The notes beneath the pieces were generated by a model that was given only the letters and a program-made list of their open reading frames with translations, was not told where the DNA came from and did not search any database. Shown piece after piece: positions 24,707-33,069 of a stretch of 34,287 nucleotides of DNA. Positions within the stretch are counted from its first letter, which is position 1; each line of letters starts with the position of its first letter. Source of the DNA: JAZNUH01 sp045592225 (GTDB taxonomy: Bacteria; Bacillota; Clostridia; UMGS1883; UMGS1540); NCBI GenBank assembly GCA_045592225.1, contig JAZNUH010000087.1, positions 1 through 34,287 of the forward strand, read 5' to 3'. Both the position numbers and the translations under genes were made by a program.

Positions 24707-24740
24707 AACCGTATACCTCCATTCTTAATCAACGCATATT

Positions 24741-24769
24741 ATTTTAGTACATTTGATAAGTTTTGTCAA
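24741..24769 (-). promoter_or_regulatory. Promoter of rplM-rpsI
   Basis: On the minus strand TTGACA (24764-24769) and TAAAAT (24741-24746) are 17 bp apart, about 35 bases before the rplM ATG. Confidence 0.75.
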
Positions 24770-24914
24770 GCATTTTTTTCAAATTTTTAATTTATCACCT
24801 TACATCTCTCTTATTATCTTGTTTTCTCGCTCATACTCTCTCATACTCGCGTGCTATTTTAAAAAAGTACAAAACAAGGTTGTGTATTTGCCTCTTTTCT
24901 CATTATAACAGTAA

Positions 24915-24938
24915 CTGCACAGGCAAGTACCTGTGCAG
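24915..24938. repeat. Perfect 9-bp inverted repeat
   Basis: CTGCACAGG and CCTGTGCAG enclose six bases (CAAGTA). There is no T run on either side, so it is not an obvious terminator. It sits just beyond the S-layer gene terminator and may be an RNA hairpin or a protein site. The surrounding 24770-24914 shows no gene. Confidence 0.5.
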
Positions 24939-24951
24939 CCCTTAACAAAAA

Positions 24952-24975
24952 CCCCCGAAGCCGAAGCTTCGGGGG
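24952..24975 (-). terminator. Terminator of the S-layer gene
   Basis: CCCCCGAAGC pairs perfectly with GCTTCGGGGG around a CGAA loop, followed on the minus strand by five T. A very stable terminator about 36 bases after the S-layer protein stop. Confidence 0.9.
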
Positions 24976-25011
24976 TCTTATTAACCTTTAAGGTTCTTTC
25001 TTCAGTTCAAT

Positions 25012-27795
25012 TTAAAACTCGCCAAGTTCGATTGTGTAGATAACAGCATCGATAGCTGTTTCGTCATACATATGAACGTACAGCCAGTTAGCATCCTTAC
25101 CGCTTCTGTCTTCAGCAGTTACGTCGGAAGCACTTGCGAGACCGAAGGAAGGTGTAGCTCTGTTAAGGTTTACGCTGTAAACGTTAGCCTTGGACAGGGA
25201 GATGGAAGCTGTTTCGCCTGTGAGGTCAGCAACTTCTTCACCGCCGAGACCGTTTGTCAGAGTGATGCGGCCATTCTTCTTATCAGCTACGAAACCGAAT
25301 ACATCTGTTGTGTATTCATCAGCGTCGAAGCTTGCATAGAATGCATCAGCATCGCCAGCGATGATGGACTGAATGTCTTCCATATCTACGATTGTGTAGA
25401 TCTTTTCGATAGCACCTGCTGCATCCTGGCTGATGATGATGATATCGCCAGCTGCTACTGCGCCGCCTTCAAGAGCTTCGCCGTCAGCGTTAACGTATGT
25501 TACGCCGTCTTCAGATGTTTCACCGGAAACTTCTTCGCCACCCTGGAGACCATAGATCTTCTGGATTCTTGTTCCAGCTGCATTTGTTGTAGCTGTAACT
25601 CTTGTAACGAGGATGATGTTGGACATCATGTTGATACCGGATTCTGCACCGTAAACAACGATTACTGCGGGAGCATCATCGTTATCATAAACGTCGATGT
25701 CATATTCGTTACCATCCTGGAACATAGCTGCTGCGCTAACCAGTTTGATTTCATCTTCGTCTGCGGGAGCAGCATCTTTAGCGGGAACGCTGTAAACCAG
25801 TGTATCTTCGCCGAGGTATACGCTACCAACTTTGCCGCTCTTTTCGCTGTAAACTGCATCTTCTCTGCTGTAATCCAGTGTGAAAATGCTGTCATCGTTT
25901 CTAGCATCGCCTGCTACGTAGATTCTGTTAATAGCACCAGCACTATTTACATCGTACTGGAAGAGACCGTAGTTAACATCTACAGAGTAACCTGTGCCAA
26001 CCTTGTTGATTTCGATGATACCGAGATCAGAAGGTTTGGATGTAGATGTGGGGATAGTTGTTACCAGTTCGCCTTCGCCATCTGTGTAAACTGTAACCTT
26101 CTTAGCAAGGTCAAGAGTTTTCCATGTGCCGTCAGCTGCCAGGAACTTAATCTGAGCTGCTGCGCCGCCGATACCGCTTTCAACTGCTGCTGCGTATGCA
26201 TAAGCATATTTGTCAGCTGCAACTGTAGCTGTTGTATCCTTAGCAACGATTCTGTTGTCAATGTTCAGGTAGAAAGTACCTTCGTCGCCAACGTTGATTG
26301 TGAGGTCTTCGCCAGCTACTTTGTATTCAGAACCTGCGATTGTGTAAACAGCTTCGCCGTTTGCATCTGTACGTTCTTCGTCAACGGAACCTTCGATAAC
26401 AGTCTTGGAAATGTAAACCATTACGATAGGAGCGTTTTCGATGATTGTGAGTGTATCGCCAACTTCGATATCTTCGAAGGAAGCTGCAGAACCGTCAGCG
26501 TTGAAGAAGGATGTGATTGTTTCTTCGTCGTCGATGTCGATTTCAGAAATTCTGCCTTCTTTTGTTTCAACTCTGTTCTTAGCTGTGTCGATAGAATCAA
26601 CAACGTAGTTTGCTGTGTAAGCATAAACCAGGATGTAGTCGTATTCATCATCGTTGTTGTTGTCGATGAATGTTACGCTACCGGGTTCGGGAGTTTCAAG
26701 CCAATCTTCAACATCGCCTGCTCTACCGTTGTAGAGTTCGCTGTAATCGTCAGCGATTTCGATCTTTGTTGTGGACTTGTCGGATTCTTTAGCAAAGTAT
26801 TCAACCTTGGAAACTACTGCATCGCCGTCTTCGTCTTCAGCAACTGTAGCGTCTTCAACTGCGGAGTAGTCAAGAGTGATTACGTTGTTCTTGCCGGACT
26901 TAGCAGCGATAGCAACGATTGTGTCGTCACCTGTTGCTTCGTCTTCCTGAACGTAAGCTACTACGGACATACCGTAGAGGGAAGCAGCGTCAACGTCCTT
27001 GCCTTCTACAAATGTATCTGTATCAGAAAGCTTTTCGTTGTTAACGTGTGAGTATTTGATTGTGATAGACTTATCTTCTACATTTGTGCCCTTTGTGAGG
27101 TATGTTGCTGTAACGATACCTTCGTATTTGTCAACGTTGAGGCAGTCTGTGAGGAGAGTTTTGTCTACTACTTCGTATTCAGGTTCGCCAACCTTGAAAC
27201 CAGTCTGTTCCATGAGGTTAACATCGAGAGCGTTGAATACGAGACGTGCAACTGTGCTTCTCTTAGCGGGTTCGCCATTGGAGCCAGCAGCACCCTTAGC
27301 AATACCTTCCTGGGAAGCTATTACAAGGTAACCTGTGGGGTAGCCACCGTTGTTTTCAGCCTTGGGTGTGTAACCCAGAGCAGCAACGATCATCTTTGTA
27401 ACCTGTTCGTAAGTTACAGGATCTTCGGGGCCGAATGTGCCATCGCCGTAACCAGCAATGATACCCTTCTGAGTAGCGAGGTTAATGTAACCTGTTGCCC
27501 AGTGATTAGCATCAACGTCATTAAACTGAGTTGCGCCCTTTGCGCCTGCTGCAGCATCTTCAAGACCGAGAGCTCTAACTACAACTGTAGCAACCTCTGC
27601 TCTTGTGATTGTGTCATCAGGACGGAAATTGCCGTTGTCATCACCATACATGATTCCGAGGGAATCAAGGATAGTAACAGCTTCAGCGTAGGATGCGCTG
27701 TCATCTACATCGGGAAATACAGAAGCCGATACAGACAGACCGAGCATCATCGTAAATACGATTACGAATGCCAGAACTTTTTTGAGATTTTTCAT
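25012..27795 (-). CDS. Large SLH-domain surface protein, probable S-layer protein
   Basis: 927 residues. A signal peptide (1-24, ending in VSAS) is followed by three SLH domains (about 25-78, 88-146 and 147-200) with FPDVDDSASYAEAV, GNFRPDDTITRAEV and YGDGTFGPEDPVT blocks. The remaining 700 residues are acidic, rich in Asp, Glu, Val, Ala and Thr and poor in Cys, forming repeated beta-type segments without a recognised enzyme motif. This fits an S-layer lattice protein anchored to cell-wall polysaccharide. Codon use is strongly biased (GCT, GTT, AAC, few rare codons) compared with neighbours, as expected for very high expression. AAGGAGG precedes the ATG, and the promoter is near consensus with a hairpin-rich leader. 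Confidence 0.87.
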   Translation of the reverse strand: MKNLKKVLAFVIVFTMMLGLSVSASVFPDVDDSASYAEAVTILDSLGIMYGDDNGNFRPDDTITRAEVATVVVRALGLEDAAAGAKGATQFNDVDANHWATGYINLATQKGIIAGYGDGTFGPEDPVTYEQVTKMIVAALGYTPKAENNGGYPTGYLVIASQEGIAKGAAGSNGEPAKRSTVARLVFNALDVNLMEQTGFKVGEPEYEVVDKTLLTDCLNVDKYEGIVTATYLTKGTNVEDKSITIKYSHVNNEKLSDTDTFVEGKDVDAASLYGMSVVAYVQEDEATGDDTIVAIAAKSGKNNVITLDYSAVEDATVAEDEDGDAVVSKVEYFAKESDKSTTKIEIADDYSELYNGRAGDVEDWLETPEPGSVTFIDNNNDDEYDYILVYAYTANYVVDSIDTAKNRVETKEGRISEIDIDDEETITSFFNADGSAASFEDIEVGDTLTIIENAPIVMVYISKTVIEGSVDEERTDANGEAVYTIAGSEYKVAGEDLTINVGDEGTFYLNIDNRIVAKDTTATVAADKYAYAYAAAVESGIGGAAAQIKFLAADGTWKTLDLAKKVTVYTDGEGELVTTIPTSTSKPSDLGIIEINKVGTGYSVDVNYGLFQYDVNSAGAINRIYVAGDARNDDSIFTLDYSREDAVYSEKSGKVGSVYLGEDTLVYSVPAKDAAPADEDEIKLVSAAAMFQDGNEYDIDVYDNDDAPAVIVVYGAESGINMMSNIILVTRVTATTNAAGTRIQKIYGLQGGEEVSGETSEDGVTYVNADGEALEGGAVAAGDIIIISQDAAGAIEKIYTIVDMEDIQSIIAGDADAFYASFDADEYTTDVFGFVADKKNGRITLTNGLGGEEVADLTGETASISLSKANVYSVNLNRATPSFGLASASDVTAEDRSGKDANWLYVHMYDETAIDAVIYTIELGEF

Positions 27796-27826
27796 GTTCT
27801 CAAATCCTCCTTAAAAAATATATTTT

Positions 27827-27909
27827 GAAAGAGATGTGGAAGATATGCACCTGCCGCATCTCTTTCATATGCGACCGTGCCCGAAAAATAGATATGGCAT
27901 ATTCTATTT
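27827..27909 (-). promoter_or_regulatory. Hairpin-rich 5' leader of the S-layer gene
   Basis: The predicted leader of about 120 bases holds two hairpins. The first, at its very 5' end, has arms 27898-27909 and 27886-27896 (AAATAGA type) with one bulge. The second is a perfect ten-pair stem, 27827-27836 with 27857-27866 (GAAAGAGATG and complement), followed by an A/T-rich stretch and the ribosome binding site. Stem-loops of this kind are known to stabilise S-layer messages in other bacteria; that role is inferred here. Confidence 0.6.
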
Positions 27910-27922
27910 CTCGTCTGCACTG

Positions 27923-27951
27923 ATTATAACATTGGATTTTTCACTCGTCAA
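27923..27951 (-). promoter_or_regulatory. Strong promoter of the S-layer gene
   Basis: On the minus strand TTGACG (27946-27951) and a perfect TATAAT (27923-27928) are 17 bp apart. Predicted start near 27916, about 120 bases before the ATG. Confidence 0.78.
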
Positions 27952-27971
27952 TGATGTTTTTGCACTTGTAA

Positions 27972-28001
27972 CATAATTGTAAAATAGCTATCACAATTAT
28001 G
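27972..28001. promoter_or_regulatory. 9-bp inverted repeat upstream of the S-layer promoter
   Basis: CATAATTGT and ACAATTATG are perfect complements separated by 12 bases. The site lies about 20 bp upstream of the S-layer -35 box and in front of the divergent small ORF at 28038, a suitable place for a regulator controlling both. No regulator is identified. Confidence 0.45.
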
Positions 28002-28037
28002 CCACAAACCGCATAAAATGTGCTTGAGGTGATGTAT

Positions 28038-28226
28038 ATGTGCAGACATAGACAAGATATTGTAGCATGTCTTGACGAAATAGAGGCATATCTTTGCGGT
28101 ATAAAATCGGACAGAAAATGCACTTGCAAACAATCTTCGTCCGAATGCCGCTTTGACTTTGGGTGGCGTTTTTGCGCCGCGTGGGAAAACCTTAAAATCA
28201 GAATGTGTGGTCGTCGCCGCAGATAA
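28038..28226 (+). CDS. Possible small cysteine-rich protein
   Basis: 62 residues from ATG at 28038, which has GAGGTGAT seven bases upstream. It contains eight cysteines (C2, C11, C20, C28, C30, C37, C46, C57) and a basic end (GRRRR), with no signal peptide. The cysteine density suggests a small metal-binding or disulfide protein, but no family is recognised. The last 29 bases overlap the end of mnmA on the other strand. A TAAAAT at 28014-28019 could be a -10 box with a poor -35. It may not be translated. Confidence 0.4.
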   Translation: MCRHRQDIVACLDEIEAYLCGIKSDRKCTCKQSSSECRFDFGWRFCAAWENLKIRMCGRRRR

Positions 28227-29229
28227 CAGCGCCGCCCAGGAGGGTATCCCCTCTGTAAAATGCCGCAGTCTGTCCCGGAGTTATTGCGCGGCAGGGGCTT
28301 TCAAACAACACCTCTGCCCCGCCTTCCTTTAATATAACACGCGCCTTTACAGGCGGTGCGGCATAGCGGACCTTAACCTCCGCAAACCCGCTGTTTAAAA
28401 ATGAGTCGGACAGAATGTTTATATCTCGCACCATCATTCTGTCAGAAAACTCTTCGCCCTTTTCTCCTATTATAACTGTGTTGTCGCGGGCGTTTATTCC
28501 TGTAACAAACATAGGCTTTGAAAAAGCACCCAGGCCCTTGCGCTGACCTATGGTATATCTGTGTATACCGGTATGCCTTCCCATAACCTTTCCTTCCTTA
28601 TTTATTATATTACCTTCAGACGGTACGGTTCCTGTAAATCTTTCTACAAATCCGGCATAGTCGTTGTCGGGTATAAAGCATATTTCCTGACTGTCCGCCT
28701 TTTTTGCTACCGATAATCCTGCCTCGGCTGTAATTGCACGTATTTCTTCCTTATTGTAATCGCCCAGAGGAAACAGTATTTTTGAAAGACTTTCTTTAGG
28801 AAGACGACAAAGCACATAGCTCTGGTCTTTTTTTATGTCCGCACCCTTTTTTATAACAAACTCACCCTTTTCCTGTGCAATGCGTGCGTAATGACCGGTT
28901 GCAATATATTCATATCCCATTTGCTCTGCCATATTAAGCAGCATACGAAACTTAACGCATTTGTTACAGCTTATGCAGGGGTTGGGTGTTTCGCCTCTTA
29001 TATAACTTTGTGCAAACTCACTTTGCACCTCTTTTTCAAAAAGCTCCTGTCCGTCAAGCACAATGTGTTCTATACCAAGCGCCTCTGCCACCTCTGCGGC
29101 ATCCTCACCGTCACATTTGCCCCACAGCTTAAGCGTAACACCAAAAACGTCATAACCTTTATTTTTAAGTATAAGTGCAGTAGCGGCACTGTCAACCCCG
29201 CCACTCATTCCTACAAGCACACGGCTCAT
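28198..29229 (-). CDS. mnmA: tRNA-specific 2-thiouridylase
   Basis: 343 residues from ATG at 29229 behind GGAGG; the frame extends 21 codons upstream without a site. MnmA thiolates U34 of tRNA Lys, Glu and Gln using ATP and sulfur from a cysteine desulfurase. The PP-loop is GMSGGVDSA (7-15). Catalytic cysteines are C88 (in NPCISCNKC) and C184 (in DSQEICF). GHYARI and YTIGQRKGLG are family blocks. It is about 15-20 residues shorter than usual because the region after LKLW lacks the normal GCCS segment. No desulfurase gene is adjacent. A TTGACT-18-TACTAT promoter lies at 29263-29292. Confidence 0.94.
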   Translation of the reverse strand: MSRVLVGMSGGVDSAATALILKNKGYDVFGVTLKLWGKCDGEDAAEVAEALGIEHIVLDGQELFEKEVQSEFAQSYIRGETPNPCISCNKCVKFRMLLNMAEQMGYEYIATGHYARIAQEKGEFVIKKGADIKKDQSYVLCRLPKESLSKILFPLGDYNKEEIRAITAEAGLSVAKKADSQEICFIPDNDYAGFVERFTGTVPSEGNIINKEGKVMGRHTGIHRYTIGQRKGLGAFSKPMFVTGINARDNTVIIGEKGEEFSDRMMVRDINILSDSFLNSGFAEVKVRYAAPPVKARVILKEGGAEVLFESPCRAITPGQTAAFYRGDTLLGGAVICGDDHTF

Positions 29230-29262
29230 ACAAAATTCCTCCGGTATTTTTTCTTTCTTTAT

Positions 29263-29292
29263 ATAGTAACATAAAAACACACAAAAAGTCAA
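29263..29292 (-). promoter_or_regulatory. Promoter of mnmA
   Basis: On the minus strand TTGACT (29287-29292) and TACTAT (29263-29268) are 18 bp apart, about 30 bases before the ATG, in the divergent region shared with purD. Confidence 0.5.
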
Positions 29293-29360
29293 ATTAACAC
29301 TTTATTTTATCAAAGCTTTATGTTATAATAGCCTTAATATACTATTAGGAGGTAAAACTT

Positions 29361-30605
29361 GTGAAAATTTTAGTTGTAGGTGGCGGCGGCAGAGAGCACG
29401 CAATCGTGTGGAAGCTTAGCCAGAGCCCCAAAAAACCTCAGATATTCTGTGCCCCCGGTAATGCAGGTATTGCCCAGCTTGCAACCTGTGTTCCCATAAA
29501 GGCAACCGACCTGGACGGCATTTGTGATTATATTAAAAAGGAAAGCTTTGACCTTGTTGTTGTAGCTCCCGACGATCCATTGGTTATGGGTCTTGTTGAC
29601 AGAGTGGAGGCAATGGGTGTCCGCGCATTTGGTCCCAGAGCCTGTGCCGCAATAATCGAAGGCAGCAAGGTGTTCTCCAAGGACCTTATGAAAAAATACT
29701 CCATTCCCACAGCAGGATACGAAGTATTTGAAAATTCTGCCGATGCTATTGACTATGTATCCCGCGGTACATTCCCTGCAGTTATCAAGGCAGAAGGTCT
29801 TGCTCTCGGCAAGGGCGTTATCATTGCCGAAAATCTTGAGGATGCCAAAGCGGCTATTGTAGATATAATGGAAAACAAAAAATTCGGCAGTGCCGGTGCA
29901 AGAGTTGTAGTTGAAGACTTTTTAACCGGACCCGAAATTTCTGTTCTTGCATTTACCGACGGTAAAACACTCATCCCCATGTGCAGCGCACAGGACCACA
30001 AGCGCGCACTTGATGGCGATAAGGGTCTCAACACAGGTGGCATGGGTGCCTTCTCCCCCTCACCTGTTTATACAGATGAAATTGCAAAGGAATGTACTGA
30101 AAATATTTTCATTCCCACAATGAAGGCAATGAACGCAGAGGGCAGAACCTTTAAAGGTGTTCTTTACTTTGGACTTATGTCCACACCGAACGGTGTTAAA
30201 GTTATTGAATACAATGCCCGTTTCGGTGACCCTGAAACACAGGCTGTTCTTCCCCGCCTTAAAACCGACCTGCTCGAAATATTCGAGGCAGTTATCGACG
30301 AACGTCTTGACGAGATGAATATTGAATGGTATGACCAGGCGGCTGTATGTATTATTGCCGCTTCGGGCGGATATCCCGAAAGCTATGAAAAAGGCTACCC
30401 AATTTCGGGCATTGAAAATGCAGGTCTTGTATTCCATAGCGGAACTGCCGAGAAGGACGGTCAGTTTGTTACAAACGGCGGCAGAGTTTTAGGTGTTACC
30501 GCAATGGGCGATACAATGAGTGACGCTATCGACAAGGCATACGAAAACATTAAGGAAATACATTTTGATAAAATGCACTACAGAACAGATATAGGTCGTA
30601 AATAA
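29361..30605 (+). CDS. purD: Phosphoribosylamine--glycine ligase
   Basis: 414 residues from GTG behind AGGAGG. Second step of purine synthesis: joins phosphoribosylamine and glycine using ATP. Family blocks are GGGGREHAI, FCAPGNAGIAQ, the ATP-grasp region GLALGKGVI, DHKRALDGDKGLNTGGMGAFSP split around 215-235, and EYNARFGDPETQ. It normally sits at the end of a pur operon, but here it is alone: mnmA is divergent upstream, and a terminator follows. A TATAAT at 29324-29329 is a likely -10 box. No purine riboswitch is visible in the short leader. Confidence 0.96.
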   Translation: MKILVVGGGGREHAIVWKLSQSPKKPQIFCAPGNAGIAQLATCVPIKATDLDGICDYIKKESFDLVVVAPDDPLVMGLVDRVEAMGVRAFGPRACAAIIEGSKVFSKDLMKKYSIPTAGYEVFENSADAIDYVSRGTFPAVIKAEGLALGKGVIIAENLEDAKAAIVDIMENKKFGSAGARVVVEDFLTGPEISVLAFTDGKTLIPMCSAQDHKRALDGDKGLNTGGMGAFSPSPVYTDEIAKECTENIFIPTMKAMNAEGRTFKGVLYFGLMSTPNGVKVIEYNARFGDPETQAVLPRLKTDLLEIFEAVIDERLDEMNIEWYDQAAVCIIAASGGYPESYEKGYPISGIENAGLVFHSGTAEKDGQFVTNGGRVLGVTAMGDTMSDAIDKAYENIKEIHFDKMHYRTDIGRK

Positions 30606-30707
30606 CGGAATGTAAAAATAGTTCGGATCGCAAAAAGGCAATTAAACACGGACATCCATTTTCAAATAAAAATAATTACAAAAATTAATAGGCTTTACTA
30701 TCAGAAG

Positions 30708-30735
30708 AACAAACCCGAATCGGGTTTGTTTCTTT
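30708..30735 (+). terminator. Terminator after purD
   Basis: AACAAACCC pairs perfectly with GGGTTTGTT around a five-base loop and is followed by TCTTTTT. It lies about 100 bases after purD; the bases between (30606-30707) show no gene or clear structure. Confidence 0.85.
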
Positions 30736-30807
30736 TTATTCTCTTTTTGCTATAAACGAACAATTTTTCCTATTCCTCAAAAAAATCAAAATCAATGTTC
30801 CAATTCC

Positions 30808-30836
30808 TTTACAAACAAACTTCATTATGTTATAAT
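30808..30836 (+). promoter_or_regulatory. Promoter of the aminotransferase-trpS-tagO operon
   Basis: TTTACA (30808-30813) and a perfect TATAAT (30831-30836) are 17 bp apart, about 35 bases before the ATG. The ten bases TATAATTATC occur twice here (30831 and 30849), so a second start site or a protein site is possible. No T-box is present for trpS. Confidence 0.68.
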
Positions 30837-30876
30837 TATCTAAATATGTATAATTATCGAAAGGCGGATTGCAGCT

Positions 30877-32049
30877 ATGGGTTTTATTGCAGACAGAGTC
30901 AGTGAGCTTCAGGGCTCTGCTATAAGAGAAACATTTAAATTACTCGCCAAGCCGGATATTATTTCCTTTGCCGGTGGTGCACCTGCACCCGAGCTTTTCC
31001 CCGGCGCCGAGCTTTCTGAAATATCACAAAAAATACTTACAGATAATGCTGCTGTTGCACTTCAGTACGGCGTAAGTGAGGGATATACCCCTCTGCGTGA
31101 ATATGTGCGCTCACGCATGCAGAATAATATGCACAAGGGTGATGATTTAATTATCACAGCCGGCGGTCAACAGGCAATTGACCTGTGCGCAAAATCACTT
31201 GTAAACGAGGGTGACGTGGTTATTGCTGAAATACCCAGCTTTATAGGCGGACTCAATTCCTTCCGTTCCTATAATGCTCGCCTTGTAGGTGTTCCTCTTG
31301 AAAGTGACGGTATGGACCTTGATAAGCTTGAAGAAATTCTTAAAAAGGAAAAGGTAAAGCTTGTTTATACCATTACCACCTTCCAGAACCCCTCGGGTAT
31401 TACCATGAGCGAACAAAAGAGAAAACGTCTGCTTGCCCTTGCAGAGCAGTATGACTTTTATATTTTAGAGGATAACCCCTACTGCGAACTGAGATTTAAA
31501 GGTGCAGACATTCCTGCAATCAAGTCCTTTGATACAGAGGGCAGAGTAATTTATGCAGGCTCCTTCTCCAAAACCCTTTCGGCAGGGTTGCGTCTTGGTT
31601 GGGCGATTGCCCGGGAAGATATTTTAGAAAAAATGATAATATGTAAACAGGTGTCCGATGTTCATACAGCGGTACTCAACCAGATGATTGCCTATGATTT
31701 TGTAAGCAAATATCCCTTTGACGAGCATATAAATAAAAGCCGTAAGCTGTACGGTGAAAAATGCGCACTTATGCTTTCGTGTATGGATAAATATTTCCCC
31801 GACTTTTGTTCTTTCACAAGACCCGAGGGCGGTATTTTCCTCTGGTGTACTCTCCCCGAGCATTTTGACACAGGCAAGCTGTTAAAGGTTTGTATTGAAA
31901 ATAAGGTGGCATTTGTACCGGGTACCTCCTGTGCAATTGACCCCACAAAACCGTCACACGAATTCAGACTTAATTATTCCCTGCCCTCAAACGAAAAAAT
32001 TGAAAAGGGAATACAGATTTTAGCTGATGTAATTAAAAACTATAAATAG
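30877..32049 (+). CDS. PLP-dependent class I/II aminotransferase
   Basis: 390 residues, normal for fold-type I aminotransferases of the 2-aminoadipate/aromatic (MocR-related) group. The PLP lysine is K232 in AGSFSKTLSAGLRLG. N171 lies in FQNPSG, D199 in ILEDNPYC, and the substrate-side YGVSEGYTPLR motif is near the N terminus. It moves an amino group between an amino acid and a 2-oxo acid; specificity cannot be told and may be broad. It lacks the winged-helix domain of MocR regulators, so it is a plain enzyme. First gene of the operon; trpS starts 12 bp later. Confidence 0.88.
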   Translation: MGFIADRVSELQGSAIRETFKLLAKPDIISFAGGAPAPELFPGAELSEISQKILTDNAAVALQYGVSEGYTPLREYVRSRMQNNMHKGDDLIITAGGQQAIDLCAKSLVNEGDVVIAEIPSFIGGLNSFRSYNARLVGVPLESDGMDLDKLEEILKKEKVKLVYTITTFQNPSGITMSEQKRKRLLALAEQYDFYILEDNPYCELRFKGADIPAIKSFDTEGRVIYAGSFSKTLSAGLRLGWAIAREDILEKMIICKQVSDVHTAVLNQMIAYDFVSKYPFDEHINKSRKLYGEKCALMLSCMDKYFPDFCSFTRPEGGIFLWCTLPEHFDTGKLLKVCIENKVAFVPGTSCAIDPTKPSHEFRLNYSLPSNEKIEKGIQILADVIKNYK

Positions 32050-32061
32050 GAGACTAAATAA

Positions 32062-33057
32062 ATGAGCGATAAAAAAATAATTTTCAGCGGCATACAGCCC
32101 TCCGGCTGTATAACTCTTGGTAACTATATAGGAGCACTTAAAAACTGGGTTAATCTGCAGCAGGATTTTAACTGCCTGTTTTCAGTAGTGGATATGCACT
32201 CCATTACAGTTCGTCAGGACCCTGCAGAGCTTCGTCAGAGATGTATGCAGTTTCTCTGCCAGTATATAGCCTGCGGAATTAACCCCGAAGAAAATATTCT
32301 TTTCTTCCAGTCACACGTTCCTCAGCACGCAGAGCTTTCGTGGATTTTAAACTGCTACACATACATGGGTGAGCTTTCAAGAATGACACAGTTTAAGGAT
32401 AAATCCGCAAAGCACGAGGACAATATAAATGCGGGTCTGTTCACATATCCCGTACTTATGGCGGCAGACATTCTGCTTTATAAAACCGACCTTGTTCCCG
32501 TAGGCGTTGACCAGAAGCAGCACCTTGAGCTTGCAAGGGATATTGCAATCCGCTTCAACCACATATACGGTGATACCTTCACAGTTCCCGAAGGATATAT
32601 TCCCCCTGTTGGCGCAAGAGTTATGAGCCTGCAGGAGCCCACCTCCAAAATGAGCAAGAGTGACCCCAACCCCAACGGTTATATATGGATACTCGACCCT
32701 CCCGAGGTTATAATGAAAAAATTAAAACGTGCCGTTACCGACTCGGACGGTGTTATAGAATACAGAGAAGGCAAAGACGGTATCAACAATCTGCTTTCTA
32801 TCTACGGTGCGGTTACAGGCGTAACACCCCAGCAGGCTGCAGAAGAATTTGCAGGTCTTGGCTACGGTGTGCTTAAAGAAAGAGTTGGCGAAGCGGTATG
32901 TGAAGAGCTTCGTCCCATCCGCGAAAAATACGATGACCTTATCAAAAACCGTGATTATATTGAACAGGTTTATAAAACAGGTGCAGAAAGAGCTGCCCGC
33001 CTTGCATCACGTACACTTTCAAAGGTGCATAGAAAAATAGGTTTTGTAAACAGATAA
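32062..33057 (+). CDS. trpS: Tryptophan--tRNA ligase
   Basis: 331 residues, normal length for the bacterial class Ic enzyme. It charges tRNA(Trp) using ATP. The ATP-binding motifs are GIQPSGCITLGNYIGA (HIGH-equivalent, 10-25) and KMSKS (196-200). VVDMHSIT and PVGVDQKQHLELARD are conserved specificity and fold blocks. It sits in an operon 12 bp from both neighbours, AGGAG-type site before the ATG. Being in an operon with an aminotransferase and a wall polymer gene, and lacking a T-box, is unusual but not unique. Confidence 0.97.
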   Translation: MSDKKIIFSGIQPSGCITLGNYIGALKNWVNLQQDFNCLFSVVDMHSITVRQDPAELRQRCMQFLCQYIACGINPEENILFFQSHVPQHAELSWILNCYTYMGELSRMTQFKDKSAKHEDNINAGLFTYPVLMAADILLYKTDLVPVGVDQKQHLELARDIAIRFNHIYGDTFTVPEGYIPPVGARVMSLQEPTSKMSKSDPNPNGYIWILDPPEVIMKKLKRAVTDSDGVIEYREGKDGINNLLSIYGAVTGVTPQQAAEEFAGLGYGVLKERVGEAVCEELRPIREKYDDLIKNRDYIEQVYKTGAERAARLASRTLSKVHRKIGFVNR

Positions 33058-33069
33058 CAGGAGAAAGAT

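Noticed and set aside
24915..24975. Two adjacent inverted repeats as the start of a CRISPR-like or IS-end array
   Set aside because: They differ in sequence, are not repeated elsewhere in view, and the second is a standard terminator.
25072..27051. 659-codon open frame on the plus strand, antisense to the S-layer gene, rich in Cys, Val and Ser
   Set aside because: It is the mirror of a strongly codon-biased gene that rarely uses codons giving stops in antisense. It has no ribosome binding site or domain, and the minus-strand gene has a signal peptide and SLH domains.
29295..29360. Purine riboswitch before purD
   Set aside because: The leader is too short and has no purine-aptamer core.
32050..32061. 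T-box or attenuator for trpS
   Set aside because: Only 12 bp separate it from the aminotransferase gene, and the operon leader shows no T-box sequence or specifier stem.
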